From NCBI GenBank assembly GCA_035771175.1, contig CM069590.1, positions 29,464,821-29,528,820 of the forward strand: 64,000 bases of DNA, written 5' to 3'. The position numbers and the translations under genes were made by a program. The notes beneath the pieces are model-generated. The model ran no database searches, was not told the DNA's origin, and worked only from the letters and a program-made list of their open reading frames with translations. Below are positions 36,281 through 48,386 of the stretch, one piece after another; within the stretch, counting starts at the first letter, position 1, and each line of letters starts with the position of its first letter. Origin of the DNA: Paratinospora sagittata (taxonomy: Eukaryota > Streptophyta > Magnoliopsida > Ranunculales > Menispermaceae).

Positions 36281-37146
36281 ATCTCTGGTGTGTAGGGTAA
36301 CCCCTCGATCAATCTTAGCACTAAAACTCTGAAAATTGCAAAGTCTTCAAAATCACTTTCGATATAGTATTTCATTTTGACAAAAATGTTTTCCGATAGG
36401 TTTTAATCATAATTTTAGTGAGTTTTGAATTATATAAAAGTGTTTATTCTTGTATCAAAGTGTTTTGAGTCAATGAAATGGTTCTTTAGTGTCAAAATAT
36501 TAATTTTTCAAAAATAAGGCTATCCACCAATTTGCACGTCTTAGACTAAAATCTGATATTTCTAACGAGAAAAATGTGCGCACTTCTGCTTGCTCGATTT
36601 TTCTATTCCTTCACAGTTTTGCCAGGTTATCTTAATTGAAATATTCTCTAGTAACACCTAGATGATTCCCATTGTCTCGCACGCCCAAAAAACTTTAGAT
36701 TGAACAATGTTTTGAATTCAAATCATTTTGTAGTACTCTTGCTCTTTAACCTTCAACTTCAAGTTTTATAAAACACTCATTCTCTGATTTTCAAAAATAC
36801 AACACGCACGATATTTTTCAAGTTAGATTGAGCTTTTCGAAGAGTTTTTCGAGAGAAGAAAGTAATGATTCTTGCCTTTGCAAAAAAAGGCTTCGAATTG
36901 AATCAAAATTGCAATCTGTCTTGATGTTCAGCTAGTTCTTCATTTTATCCCTTGTGTGCTAAGATTTGCAGAGGCTATCCATTGTTTAAAACTCTAAGTA
37001 TATGAAGTGGTCTCGGTAAGATAACACATCAAAAAGGAACACATCACCTGTTTTGCGTCAGGAACACATCAAACAATAGCTTTCGAATTCTACAATGGTC
37101 AAGCTCGAAGAACGAAGACATATCTCATGTCTAATGCATTAGTTTG
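36281..37146 (+). repeat. Monomer M43, 866 bp, HOR type C
   Basis: C with tatataaaag and ctgtcttg; copy of M49. Confidence 0.95.
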
Positions 37147-38010
37147 ATCTCTGGTGTGTAGGGTAACCCCTCGATCAATCTCAGCAGTAAAACTCTGAAA
37201 ATTGGAAAGTCTTCAAAATCACTTTCGATATAGTATTTCATTTTTAAAAAAATGTTTTCTGAAAGGTTTTAATCATAATTTTAATGAGTTTTGAAATATT
37301 TAAAAGTGTTTAATCTTCTATCAAAGTGTTTTGAGTCAATGAAATGGTTCTTTAGTGTCAAAATATTAATGTTTCAAAAATAAGGCTATCCAGCAATTGG
37401 CACATCTTAGACTAAAATCTGATATTTCTAACGAGAAAAATGTGGGCACTTCTGCTTGCTCGATTTTCTATTCCTTCACAGTTTTGCCAGGTTATCTTAA
37501 TTGAAATATTCTATAGTAACACCTAGATGATTCCCATTGTCTCGCACGCCCAAAAAACTTTAGATTGAACAATGTTTTGAATTCAAATCATTTTGTAGTA
37601 CTCTTGCTCTTTAACCTTCAACTTCAAATTTTATAAAACACTTATTCTCTGATTTTCAAAAACACAACACGCACGATATTTGCAAGTTAGATTGAGCTTT
37701 TCGAAGAGTTTTTCAAGAGAAGAAAGTAATGATTCTTGCCTTTGCAAAAAAAGTCTTCGAATTGAATCAAAATTGCAATCTGTCTTGATGTTCAGCTAGT
37801 TCTTCATTTAATCCCTTGTGTGCTAAGATTTGCAGAGGCTATCCATTGTTTAAAACTCTAAGTTTCAGAAGTGGTCTCGGTAAGATAACACAGGAAAAAG
37901 GAACACATCACCTGTTTTGCATCGAGAACACATCAAACAATAGCTTTCGAATTCTACAAAGATCAAGCTCGAAGAACGAAGACATATCTCATGTCTAATG
38001 CATTAGTTTG
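37147..38010 (+). repeat. Monomer M44, 864 bp, HOR type A
   Basis: cagcagtaaaac, attggaaag, cttctatc, gcacatctt, gattttctatt, aagtttcag, acaggaaaaagg, gcatcgag; copy of M50. Confidence 0.95.
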
Positions 38011-38870
38011 ATCTCTGGTGTGTAGGGTAACCCCTCGATCAATCTCAGCACTAAAACTCTGAAAATTGCAAAGTCTTCAAAATCACTTTCGATATAGTAT
38101 TTCGTTTTGACAAAAATGTTTTCCGAAAGGTTTTAATCATAATTTAAATGAGTTTTGAATTATTTAAAAGTGTTTAATCTTATATCAAAGTGTTTTGTGT
38201 CAATGAAATGGTTCTTTAGTGTCAAAATATTAATTTTTCAAAAATAAGGCTATCCACCAATTTGCACGTCTTAGACTAAAATCTGATATTTCTAACGGGA
38301 AAAATGTGGGCACTTTTGCTTGCTCGATTTTTCTATTCCTTCACAGTTTTGCCAGGTTATATTAATTGAAATATTCTCTTGTAACACCTAGAAGATTCCC
38401 ATTGTCTCGCACGGCCAAAAAACTTTAGATTGAACAATGTTTTGAATTCAAATCATTTTGTAGTACTCTTGCTCTTTAACCTTCAACTTCAAATTTTATA
38501 AAACACTCATTCTCTGATTTTCAAAAATACAACACGCACGATATTTGCAAGTTAGATTGAGCTTTTCGAAGAGTTTTTCAAGAGAAGAAAGTAATGATTC
38601 TTGCCTTTGCAAAAAAAAGGCTTCGAATTGAATCAAAATTTCAATCTGTCTTGATGTTCAGCTAGTTCTTCATTTTAACCCTTGTGTGCTAATATTTGCA
38701 GAGGCTATTCATTGTTTATAAGTATCTGAAGTGATCTCGGTAAGATAACACATGGAAAAGGAACACATCACCTGTTTTGCATCAAGAATACATAAAACAA
38801 TAGCTTTCGAATTCTACAAAAATCAAGCTCGAAGAACGAAGACATATCTCATGTCTAACGCATTAGTTTG
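38011..38870 (+). repeat. Monomer M45, 860 bp, HOR type D
   Basis: Delta head with aatttaaatgag, aacgggaaa, cacttttgc, tatattaatt, cacggcc, an eight-A run, taatatttgc and a 6-bp deletion (gtttataagtat at 38,718/38,719); copy of M51. Confidence 0.95.
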
Positions 38871-39736
38871 ATCTCTGGTGTGTAGCGTAACCCCTCGATC
38901 AATCTCAGCACTAAAACTCTGAAAATTTCAAAGTCTTCAAAATCACTTTCGATATAGTATTCCGTTTTGAAAAAAATGTTTTCCGAAAGGTTTTAATCAT
39001 AATTTTAATGAGTTTCGAATTATTTAAAAGTGTTTAATCTTATATCAAAGTGTTTTGAGTCAATGAAATGGTTCTTTAGTGTCAAAATATTAATTTTTCA
39101 AAAATAAGGCTATCCAGCAATTTGCACGTCTTACACTAAAATCTGATATTTCTAACGAGAAAAATGTGGGCACTTCTGCTTGCTCGATTTTTCTATTCCT
39201 TCACAGTTTTGCCAGGTTATCTTAATTGAAATATTCTCTACTAACACCTAGATGATTCCCATTGTCTCGCACGCCCAAAAAACTTTAGATTGAACAATGT
39301 TTTGAATTCAAATCATTTTGTAGTACTTTCGCTCTTTAACCTTCAACTTCAAATTTTATAAAACACTCATTCTCTGATTTTCAAAAATTCAACACGCACG
39401 ATATTTGCAAGTTAGATTGAGCTTTTTGAAGAGTTTTTCAAGAGAAGAAAGTAATGATTCTTGCCTTTGCAAAAAAAGGCTTCGAATTGAATCAAAATTG
39501 CAATCTGCCCTGATGTTCAGCTAGGTTCTTCATTTCATCCCTTGTGTGCTAAGATTTGTAGAGGCTATCCCTTGTTTAAAACTCTAAGTATATGAAGTGG
39601 TCTCGGTAAGATAACACATCAAAAAGGAACACATCACCTGTTTTGCATCAAGAACACATCAAAGAACAACTTTCGAATTCTACAAAGATCAAGCTCGAAG
39701 AACGAAGACATATCTCATGTTTAACGCATTAGTTTG
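38871..39736 (+). repeat. Monomer M46, 866 bp, HOR type B
   Basis: B with tagcgtaacc, aaaatttcaaag, catttcatccc and caaagaacaac; pairs with M52. Confidence 0.95.
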
Positions 39737-40602
39737 ATCTCTGGTGTGTAGGGTAACCCCTCGATCAATCTTAGCACTAAAACTCTGAAAATTGCAAAGT
39801 CTTCAAAATCACTTTCGATATAGTATTTCATTTTGACAAAAATGTTTTCCGATAGGTTTTAATCATAATTTTAGTGAGTTTTGAATTATTTAAAAGTGTT
39901 TATTCTTGTATCAAAGTGTTTTGAGTCAATGAAATGGTTCTTTAGTGTCAAAATATTAATTTTTCAAAAATAAGGCTATCCACCAATTTGCACGTCTTAG
40001 ACTAAAATCTGATATTTCTAACGAGAAAAATGTGCGCACTTCTGCTTGCTCGATTTTTCTATTCCTTCACAGTTTTGCCAGGTTATCTTAATTGAAATAT
40101 TCTCTAGTAACACCTAGATGATTCCCATTGTCTCGCACGCCCAAAAAACTTTAGATTGAACAATGTTTTGAATTCAAATCATTTTGTAGTACTCTTGCTC
40201 TTTAACCTTCAACTTCAAGTTTTATAAAACACTCATTCTCTGATTTTCAAAAATACAACACGCACGATATTTTTCAAGTTAGATTGAGCTTTTCGAAGAG
40301 TTTTTCGAGAGAAGAAAGTAATGATTCTTGCCTTTGCAAAAAAAGGCTTCGAATTGAATCAAAATTGCAATCTATCTTGATGTTCAGCTAGTTCTTCATT
40401 TTATCCCTTGTGTGCTAAGATTTGCAGAGGCTATCCATTGTTTAAAACTCTAAGTATATGAAGTGGTCTCGGTAAGATAACACATCAAAAAGGAACACAT
40501 CACCTGTTTTGCGTCAGGAACACATCAAACAATAGCTTTCGAATTCTACAATGGTCTAGCTCGAAGAACGAAGACATATCTCATGTCTAATGCATTAGTT
40601 TG
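39737..40602 (+). repeat. Monomer M47, 866 bp, HOR type C
   Basis: Copy of M41 (ctatcttg) with private atggtctagc. Confidence 0.95.
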
Positions 40603-41468
40603 ATCTCTGGTGTGTAGGGTAACCCCTCGATCAATCTCAGCACTAAAACTCTGAAAATTGCAAAGTCTTCAAAATCACTTTCGATATAGTATTCCGTTTT
40701 GAAAAAAATGTTTTCCGAAAGGTTTTAATCATAATTTTAATGAGTTTCGAATTATTTAAAAGTGTTTAATCTTATATCAAAGTGTTTTGAGTCAATGAAA
40801 TGGTTTTTTAGTGTCAAAATATTAATTTTTCAAAAATAAGGCTATCCAGCAATTTGCACGTCTTACACTAAAATCTGATATTTCTAACGAGAAAAATGTG
40901 GGCACTTCTGCTTGCTCGATTTTTCTATTCCTTCACAGTTTTGCCCGGTTATCTTAATTGAAATATTCTCTATTAACACCTAGATGATTCCCATTGTCTC
41001 GCACGCCCAAAAAACTTTAGATTGAACAATGTTTTGAATTCAAATCATTTTGTAGTACTTTCGCTCTTTAACCTTCAACTTCAAATTTTATAAAACACTC
41101 ATTCTCTGATTTTCAAAAATTCAACACGCACGATATTTGCAAGTTAGATTGAGCTTTTTGAAGAGTTTTTCAAGAGAAGAAAGTAATGATTCTTGCCTTT
41201 ACAAAAAAAGGCTTCGAATTGAATCAAAATTGCAATCTGCCCTGATGTTCAGCTAGGTTCTTCATTTTATCCCTTGTGTGCTAAGATTTGTAGAGGCTAT
41301 CCCTTGTTTAAAACTCTAAGTATATGAAGTGGTCTCGGTAAGATAACACATCAAAAAGGAACACATCACCTGTTTTGCATCAAGAACACATCAAACAACA
41401 ACTTTCGAATTCTACAAAGATCAAGCTCGAAGAACGAAGACATATCTCATGTTTAACGCATTAGTTTG
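40603..41468 (+). repeat. Monomer M48, 866 bp, HOR type B
   Basis: Copy of M42 at +5,188 bp; all four marker variants shared. Confidence 0.95.
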
Positions 41469-42334
41469 ATCTCTGGTGTGTAGGGTAACCCCTCGATCAA
41501 TCTTAGCACTAAAACTCTGAAAATTGCAAAGTCTTCAAAATCACTTTCGATATAGTATTTCATTTTGACAAAAATGTTTTCCGATAGGTTTTAATCATAA
41601 TTTTAGTGAGTTTTGAATTATATAAAAGTGTTTATTCTTGTATCAAAGTGTTTTGAGTCAATGAAATGGTTCTTTAGTGTCAAAATATTAATTTTTCAAA
41701 AATAAGGCTATCCACCAATTTGCACGTCTTAGACTAAAATCTGATATTTCTAACGAGAAAAATGTGCGCACTTCTGCTTGCTCGATTTTTCTATTCCTTC
41801 ACAGTTTTGCCAGGTTATCTTAATTGAAATATTCTCTAGTAACACCTAGATGATTCCCATTGTCTCGCACGCCCAAAAAACTTTAGATTGAACAATGTTT
41901 TGAATTCAAATCATTTTGTAGTACTCTTGCTCTTTAACCTTCAACTTCAAGTTTTATAAAACACTCATTCTCTGATTTTCAAAAATACAACACGCACGAT
42001 ATTTTTCAAGTTAGATTGAGCTTTTCGAAGAGTTTTTCGAGAGAAGAAAGTAATGATTCTTGCCTTTGCAAAAAAAGGCTTCGAATTGAATCAAAATTGC
42101 AATCTGTCTTGATGTTCAGCTAGTTCTTCATTTTATCCCTTGTGTGCTAAGATTTGCAGAGGCTATCCATTGTTTAAAACTCTAAGTATATGAAGTGGTC
42201 TCGGTAAGATAACACATCAAAAAGGAACACATCACCTGTTTTGCGTCAGGAACACATCAAACAATAGCTTTCGAATTCTACAATGGTCAAGCTCGAAGAA
42301 CGAAGACATATCTCATGTCTAATGCATTAGTTTG
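41469..42334 (+). repeat. Monomer M49, 866 bp, HOR type C
   Basis: Copy of M43 at +5,188 bp, including tatataaaag. Confidence 0.95.
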
Positions 42335-43198
42335 ATCTCTGGTGTGTAGGGTAACCCCTCGATCAATCTCAGCAGTAAAACTCTGAAAATTGGAAAGTCT
42401 TCAAAATCACTTTCGATATAGTATTTCATTTTTAAAAAAATGTTTTCTGAAAGGTTTTAATCATAATTTTAATGAGTTTTGAAATATTTAAAAGTGTTTA
42501 ATCTTCTATCAAAGTGTTTTGAGTCAATGAAATGGTTCTTTAGTGTCAAAATATTAATGTTTCAAAAATAAGGCTATCCAGCAATTGGCACATCTTAGAC
42601 TAAAATCTGATATTTCTAACGAGAAAAATGTGGGCACTTCTGCTTGCTCGATTTTCTATTCCTTCACAGTTTTGCCAGGTTATCTTAATTGAAATATTCT
42701 ATAGTAACACCTAGATGATTCCCATTGTCTCGCACGCCCAAAAAACTTTAGATTGAACAATGTTTTGAATTCAAATCATTTTGTAGTACTCTTGCTCTTT
42801 AACCTTCAACTTCAAATTTTATAAAACACTTATTCTCTGATTTTCAAAAACACAACACGCACGATATTTGCAAGTTAGATTGAGCTTTTCGAAGAGTTTT
42901 TCAAGAGAAGAAAGTAATGATTCTTGCCTTTGCAAAAAAAGTCTTCGAATTGAATCAAAATTGCAATCTGTCTTGATGTTCAGCTAGTTCTTCATTTAAT
43001 CCCTTGTGTGCTAAGATTTGCAGAGGCTATCCATTGTTTAAAACTCTAAGTTTCAGAAGTGGTCTCGGTAAGATAACACAGGAAAAAGGAACACATCACC
43101 TGTTTTGCATCGAGAACACATCAAACAATAGCTTTCGAATTCTACAAAGATCAAGCTCGAAGAACGAAGACATATCTCATGTCTAATGCATTAGTTTG
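42335..43198 (+). repeat. Monomer M50, 864 bp, HOR type A
   Basis: Copy of M44 at +5,188 bp; no difference found by eye. Confidence 0.95.
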
Positions 43199-44058
43199 AT
43201 CTCTGGTGTGTAGGGTAACCCCTCGATCAATCTCAGCACTAAAACTCTGAAAATTGCAAAGTCTTCAAAATCACTTTCGATATAGTATTTCGTTTTGACA
43301 AAAATGTTTTCCGAAAGGTTTTAATCATAATTTAAATGAGTTTTGAATTATTTAAAAGTGTTTAATCTTATATCAAAGTGTTTTGTGTCAATGAAATGGT
43401 TCTTTAGTGTCAAAATATTAATTTTTCAAAAATAAGGCTATCCACCAATTTGCACGTCTTAGACTAAAATCTGATATTTCTAACGGGAAAAATGTGGGCA
43501 CTTTTGCTTGCTCGATTTTTCTATTCCTTCACAGTTTTGCCAGGTTATATTAATTGAAATATTCTCTTGTAACACCTAGAAGATTCCCATTGTCTCGCAC
43601 GGCCAAAAAACTTTAGATTGAACAATGTTTTGAATTCAAATCATTTTGTAGTACTCTTGCTCTTTAACCTTCAACTTCAAATTTTATAAAACACTCATTC
43701 TCTGATTTTCAAAAATACAACACGCACGATATTTGCAAGTTAGATTGAGCTTTTCGAAGAGTTTTTCAAGAGAAGAAAGTAATGATTCTTGCCTTTGCAA
43801 AAAAAAGGCTTCGAATTGAATCAAAATTTCAATCTGTCTTGATGTTCAGCTAGTTCTTCATTTTAACCCTTGTGTGCTAATATTTGCAGAGGCTATTCAT
43901 TGTTTATAAGTATCTGAAGTGATCTCGGTAAGATAACACATGGAAAAGGAACACATCACCTGTTTTGCATCAAGAATACATAAAACAATAGCTTTCGAAT
44001 TCTACAAAAATCAAGCTCGAAGAACGAAGACATATCTCATGTCTAACGCATTAGTTTG
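43199..44058 (+). repeat. Monomer M51, 860 bp, HOR type D
   Basis: Copy of M45 at +5,188 bp, with the same 6-bp deletion at 43,906/43,907. Confidence 0.95.
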
Positions 44059-44924
44059 ATCTCTGGTGTGTAGCGTAACCCCTCGATCAATCTCAGCACT
44101 AAAACTCTGAAAATTTCAAAGTCTTCAAAATCACTTTCGATATAGTATTCCGTTTTGAAAAAAATGTTTTCCGAAAGGTTTTAATCATAATTTTAATGAG
44201 TTTCGAATTATTTAAAAGTGTTTAATCTTATATCAAAGTGTTTTGAGTCAATGAAATGGTTCTTTAGTGTCAAAATATTAATTTTTCAAAAATAAGGCTA
44301 TCCAGCAATTTGCACGTCTTACACTAAAATCTGATATTTCTAACGAGAAAAATGTGGGCACTTCTGCTTGCTCGATTTTTCTATTCCTTCACAGTTTTGC
44401 CAGGTTATCTTAATTGAAATATTCTCTACTAACACCTAGATGATTCCCATTGTCTCGCACGCCCAAAAAACTTTAGATTGAACAATGTTTTGAATTCAAA
44501 TCATTTTGTAGTACTTTCGCTCTTTAACCTTCAACTTCAAATTTTATAAAACACTCATTCTCTGATTTTCAAAAATTCAACACGCACGATATTTGCAAGT
44601 TAGATTGAGCTTTTTGAAGAGTTTTTCAAGAGAAGAAAGTAATGATTCTTGCCTTTACAAAAAAAGGCTTCGAATTGAATCAAAATTGCAATCTGCCCTG
44701 ATGTTCAGCTAGGTTCTTCATTTTATCCCTTGTGTGCTAAGATTTGTAGAGGCTATCCCTTGTTTAAAACTCTAAGTATATGAAGTGGTCTCGGTAAGAT
44801 AACACATCAAAAAGGAACACATCACCTGTTTTGCATCAAGAACACATCAAAGAACAACTTTCGAATTCTACAAAGATCAAGCTCGAAGAACGAAGACATA
44901 TCTCATGTTTAACGCATTAGTTTG
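44059..44924 (+). repeat. Monomer M52, 866 bp, HOR type B
   Basis: Head and end as M46. The middle has cctttacaaaa of M42/M48, so it mixes the two B subtypes. Confidence 0.94.
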
Positions 44925-45790
44925 ATCTCTGGTGTGTAGGGTAACCCCTCGATCAATCTTAGCACTAAAACTCTGAAAATTGCAAAGTCTTCAAAATCAC
45001 TTTCGATATAGTATTTCATTTTGACAAAAATGTTTTCCGATAGGTTTTAATCATAATTTTAGTGAGTTTTGAATTATTTAAAAGTGTTTATTCTTGTATC
45101 AAAGTGTTTTGAGTCAATGAAATGGTTCTTTAGTGTCAAAATATTAATTTTTCAAAAATAAGGCTATCCACCAATTTGCACGTCTTAGACTAAAATCTGA
45201 TATTTCTAACGAGAAAAATGTGCGCACTTCTGCTTGCTCGATTTTTCTATTCCTTCACAGTTTTGCCAGGTTATCTTAATTGAAATATTCTCTAGTAACA
45301 CCTAGATGATTCCCATTGTCTCGCACGCCCAAAAAACTTTAGATTGAACAATGTTTTGAATTCAAATCATTTTGTAGTACTCTTGCTCTTTAACCTTCAA
45401 CTTCAAGTTTTATAAAACACTCATTCTCTGATTTTCAAAAATACAACACGCACGATATTTTTCAAGTTAGATTGAGCTTTTCGAAGAGTTTTTCGAGAGA
45501 AGAAAGTAATGATTCTTGCCTTTGCAAAAAAAGGCTACGAATTGAATCAAAATTGCAATCTGTCTTGATGTTCAGCTAGTTCTTCATTTTATCCCTTGTG
45601 TGCTAAGATTTGCAGAGGCTATCCATTGTTTAAAACTCTAAGTATATGAAGTGGTCTCGGTAAGAGAACACATCAAAAAGGAACACATCACCTGTTTTGC
45701 GTCAGTAACACATCAAACAATAGCTTTCGAATTCTACAATGGTCAAGCTCGAAGAACGAAGACATATCTCATGTCTAATGCATTAGTTTG
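44925..45790 (+). repeat. Monomer M53, 866 bp, HOR type C
   Basis: C with private ggctacgaattg, gtaagagaac and gtcagtaac. Confidence 0.94.
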
Positions 45791-46655
45791 ATCTCTGGTG
45801 TGTAGGGTAACCCCTCGATCAATCTCAGCACTAAAACTCTGAAAATTGCAAAGTCTTCAAAATAACTTTCGATATAGTATTTCATTTTTAAAAAAATGTT
45901 TTCTGAAAGGTTTTAATCATAATTTTAATGAGTTTTGAAATATTTAAAAGTGTTTAATCTTCTATCAAAGTGTTTTGAGTCAATGAAATGGTTCTTTAGT
46001 GTCAAAATATTAATGTTTCAAAAATAAGGCTATCCAGCAATTGGCACGTCTTAGACTAAAATCTGATATTTCTAACGAGAAAAATGTGGGCACTTCTGCT
46101 TGCTCGATTTTCTATTCCTTCACAGTTTTGCCAGGTTATCTTAATTGAAATATTCTATAGTAACACCTAGATGATTCCCATTGTCTCGCACGCCCAAAAA
46201 ACTTTAGATTGAACAATGTTTTGAATTCAAATCATTTTGCAGTACTCTTGCTCTTTAACCTTCAACTTCAAGTTTTATAAAACACTCATTCTCTGATTTT
46301 CAAAAATACAACACGCACGATATTTTTCAAGTTAGATTGAGCTTTTCGAAGAGTTTTTCAAGAGAAGAAAGTAATGATTCTTGCCTTTGCAAAAAAAGTC
46401 TTCGAATTGAATCAAAATTGCAATCTGTCTTGATGTTCAGCTAGTTCTTCATTTTATCCCTTGTGTGCTAAGATTTGCAGAGGCTATCCATTGTTTAAAA
46501 CTCTAAGTTTCAGAAGTGGTCTCGGTAAGATAACACATGAAAAAGGAACACATCACCTGTTTTGCATCAAGAACACATCAAACAATAGCTTTCGAATTCT
46601 ACAAAGATCAAGCTCGAAGAACGAAGACATATCTCATGTCTAATGCATTAGTTTG
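45791..46655 (+). repeat. Monomer M54, 865 bp, A head with C-like middle
   Basis: A markers cttctatc, gattttctatt and aagtttcag. The section around 46,240-46,340 has aagttttat, cactcatt and tttttcaag as in C. Private aaaataactttc and ttttgcagtac. Confidence 0.9.
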
Positions 46656-47521
46656 ATCTCTGGTGTGTAGGGTAACCCCTCGATCAATCTCAGCACTAAA
46701 ACTCTAAAAATTGCAACGTCATCAAAATCACTTTCGATATAGTATTTCGTTTTGACAAAAATGTTTTCCGAAAGGTTTTAATCATAATTTTAATGAGTTT
46801 TGAATTATTTAAAAGTGTTTAATCTTATATCAAAGTGTTTTGTGTCAATGAAATGGTTCTTTAGTGTCAAAATATTAATTTTTCAAAAATAAGGCTATCT
46901 ACCAATTTGCACGTCTTAGACTAAAATCTGATATTTCTAACGAGAAAAATGTGGGCACTTCTGCTTGCTCGATTTTTCTATTCCTTCACAGTTTTGCCAG
47001 GTTATCTTAATTGAAATATTCTCTAGTAACACCTAGATGATTCCCATTGTCTCGCACGCCCAAAAAACTTTAGATTGAACAATGTTTTGAATTCAAATCA
47101 TTTTGTAGTACTTTCGCTCTTTAACCTTCAACTTCAAATTTTATAGAACACTCATTCTCTGATTTTCAAAAATTCAACATGCACGATATTTGCAAGTTAG
47201 ATTGAGCTTTTTGAAGAGTTTTTCAAGAGAAGAAAGTAATGATTCTTGCCTTTGCAAAAAAAGGCTTCGAATTGAATCAAAATTGCAATCTGCCCTGATG
47301 TTCAGCTATGTTCTTCATTTTATCCCTTGTGTGCTAAGATTTGTAGAGGCTATCCCTTGTTTAAAACTCTAAGTATATGAAGTGGTCTCGGTAAGATAAC
47401 ACATCAAAAAGGAACACATCACCTGTTTTGCATCAAGAACACATCAAACAACAACTTTCGAATTCTACAAAGATCAAGCTCGAAGAACGAAGACATATCT
47501 CATGTTTAACGCATTAGTTTG
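46656..47521 (+). repeat. Monomer M55, 866 bp, D/B hybrid
   Basis: D-like head (tttcgttttgacaaaa, ttttgtgtc, ctaccaattt). From about 47,110 it is B-like (tactttcgc, aaaattcaac, gctttttgaag, tttgtagag). gctatgttc removes an in-frame stop. Confidence 0.9.
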
Positions 47522-48386
47522 ATCTCTGGTGTGTAGGGTAACCCCTCGATCAATCTTAGCACTAAAACTCTAAAAATTGCAAAGTCTTCAAAATCACTTT
47601 CGATATAGTATTTCATTTTGACAAAAATGTTTTCCGATAGGTTTTAATCATAATTTTAGTGAGTTTTGAATTATTTAAAAGTGTTTATTCTTGTATCAAA
47701 GTGTTTTGAGTCAATGAAATGGTTCTTTAGTGTCAAAATATTAATTTTTCAAAAAGAAGGCTATCCACCAATTTGCACGTCTTAGACTAAAATCTGATAT
47801 TTCTAACGAGAAAAATGTGGGCACTTCTGCTTGCTCGATTTTTCTATTCCTTCACAGTTTTGCCAGGTTATCTTAATTGAAATATTCTCTAGTAACACCT
47901 AGATGATTCCCATTGTCTCGCACGCCCAAAAAACTTTAGATTGAACAATGTTTTGAATTCAAATCATTTTGTAGTACTCTTGCTCTTTAACCTTCAACTT
48001 CAAATTTTATAAAACACTTATTCTCTGATTTTCAAAAATACAACACGCACGATATTTGCAAGTTAGATTGAGCTTTTCGAAGAGTTTTTCAAGAGAAGAA
48101 AGTAATGATTCTTGCCTTTCCAAAAAAAGGCTTCGAATTGAATCAAAATTGCAATCTGTCTTGATGTTCAGCAAGTTCTTCATTTTATCCCTTGTGTGCT
48201 AAGATTTGCAGAGGCTATCCATTGTTTAAAACTCTAAGTATATGAAGTGGTCTCGGTAAGATAACACATGAAAAAGGAACACATCACCTGTTTTGCGTCA
48301 AGAACACATCAAAGAATAGCTTTCGAATTCTACAAAGATCACGCTCGAAGAACGAAGACATATGTCATGTCTAATGCATTAGTTTG
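47522..48386 (+). repeat. Monomer M56, 865 bp, C-like
   Basis: C head (ccgatagg, ttagtgag, ccaccaattt) but gggcac rather than gcgcac. Tail has cctttccaaaa, gcaagttc, catgaaaaagg and atatgtcatg. Confidence 0.92.

Larger units (their letters stand above)
33683..38870. repeat. Hexamer HOR unit 1 (B-C-B-C-A-D), 5,188 bp
   Basis: M40-M45. From about 35,415 on it looks nearly identical to unit 2. M40 itself carries private variants (gaacattgc, aaattcac). Within the unit the B-C pair is itself doubled (M40-M41 and M42-M43, 1,732-bp step). The two C copies differ: M41 has ctatcttg and M43 has ctgtcttg and tatataaaag. Those differences are repeated in unit 2, so the 5,188-bp unit was copied as a block. 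Confidence 0.93.
38871..44058. repeat. Hexamer HOR unit 2 (B-C-B-C-A-D), 5,188 bp
   Basis: M46-M51 match M40-M45 at a constant shift of 5,188 bp. Shared rare variants include tggttttttagtg and gcccggtta (M42/M48), cagcagtaaaac and attggaaag (M44/M50), and cacggcc with gtttataagtat (M45/M51). The first monomer M46 matches M52 (tagcgtaacc, aaaatttc, caaagaacaac) better than M40. Confidence 0.94.
33683..48386. repeat. Zone II: 5,188-bp six-monomer higher-order repeat region (M40-M56)
   Basis: Monomer types run B-C-B-C-A-D, B-C-B-C-A-D, then B-C-A-(D/B)-C. B carries attccgttttg, cttacac and tactttcgctc. C carries ccgatagg with ttagtgag. A carries cttctatc, gctcgattttctatt and aagtttcag. D is 860 bp and carries aacgggaaa and cacggcc. 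The first two units have identical monomer lengths (866, 866, 866, 866, 864, 860). Confidence 0.92.
44059..48386. repeat. Shortened third hexamer copy (B-C-A-D/B-C)
   Basis: M52 and M53 continue the 5,188-bp repeat. The second B-C pair is then missing, M54 is an A variant, M55 joins a D head to a B tail, and M56 is a C-like monomer. The order is what unequal crossover between misaligned hexamers would leave. That history is inference; the monomer order is read from the sequence. Confidence 0.8.

Noticed and set aside
37816..37998. 60-codon open frame, repeated at 43,004 and 46,461
   Set aside because: TTG start inside A-type monomers. Its length depends on the aagtttcag variant replacing a stop-bearing aagtatatga. 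The recurrence reflects the HOR, not selection for a protein.
33683..44058. CENP-B box
   Set aside because: Looked for the nTTCGnnnnAnnCGGGn pattern. The many ttcgaa sites lack the CGGG half, and aacggga in D monomers lacks the TTCG half at the right distance.
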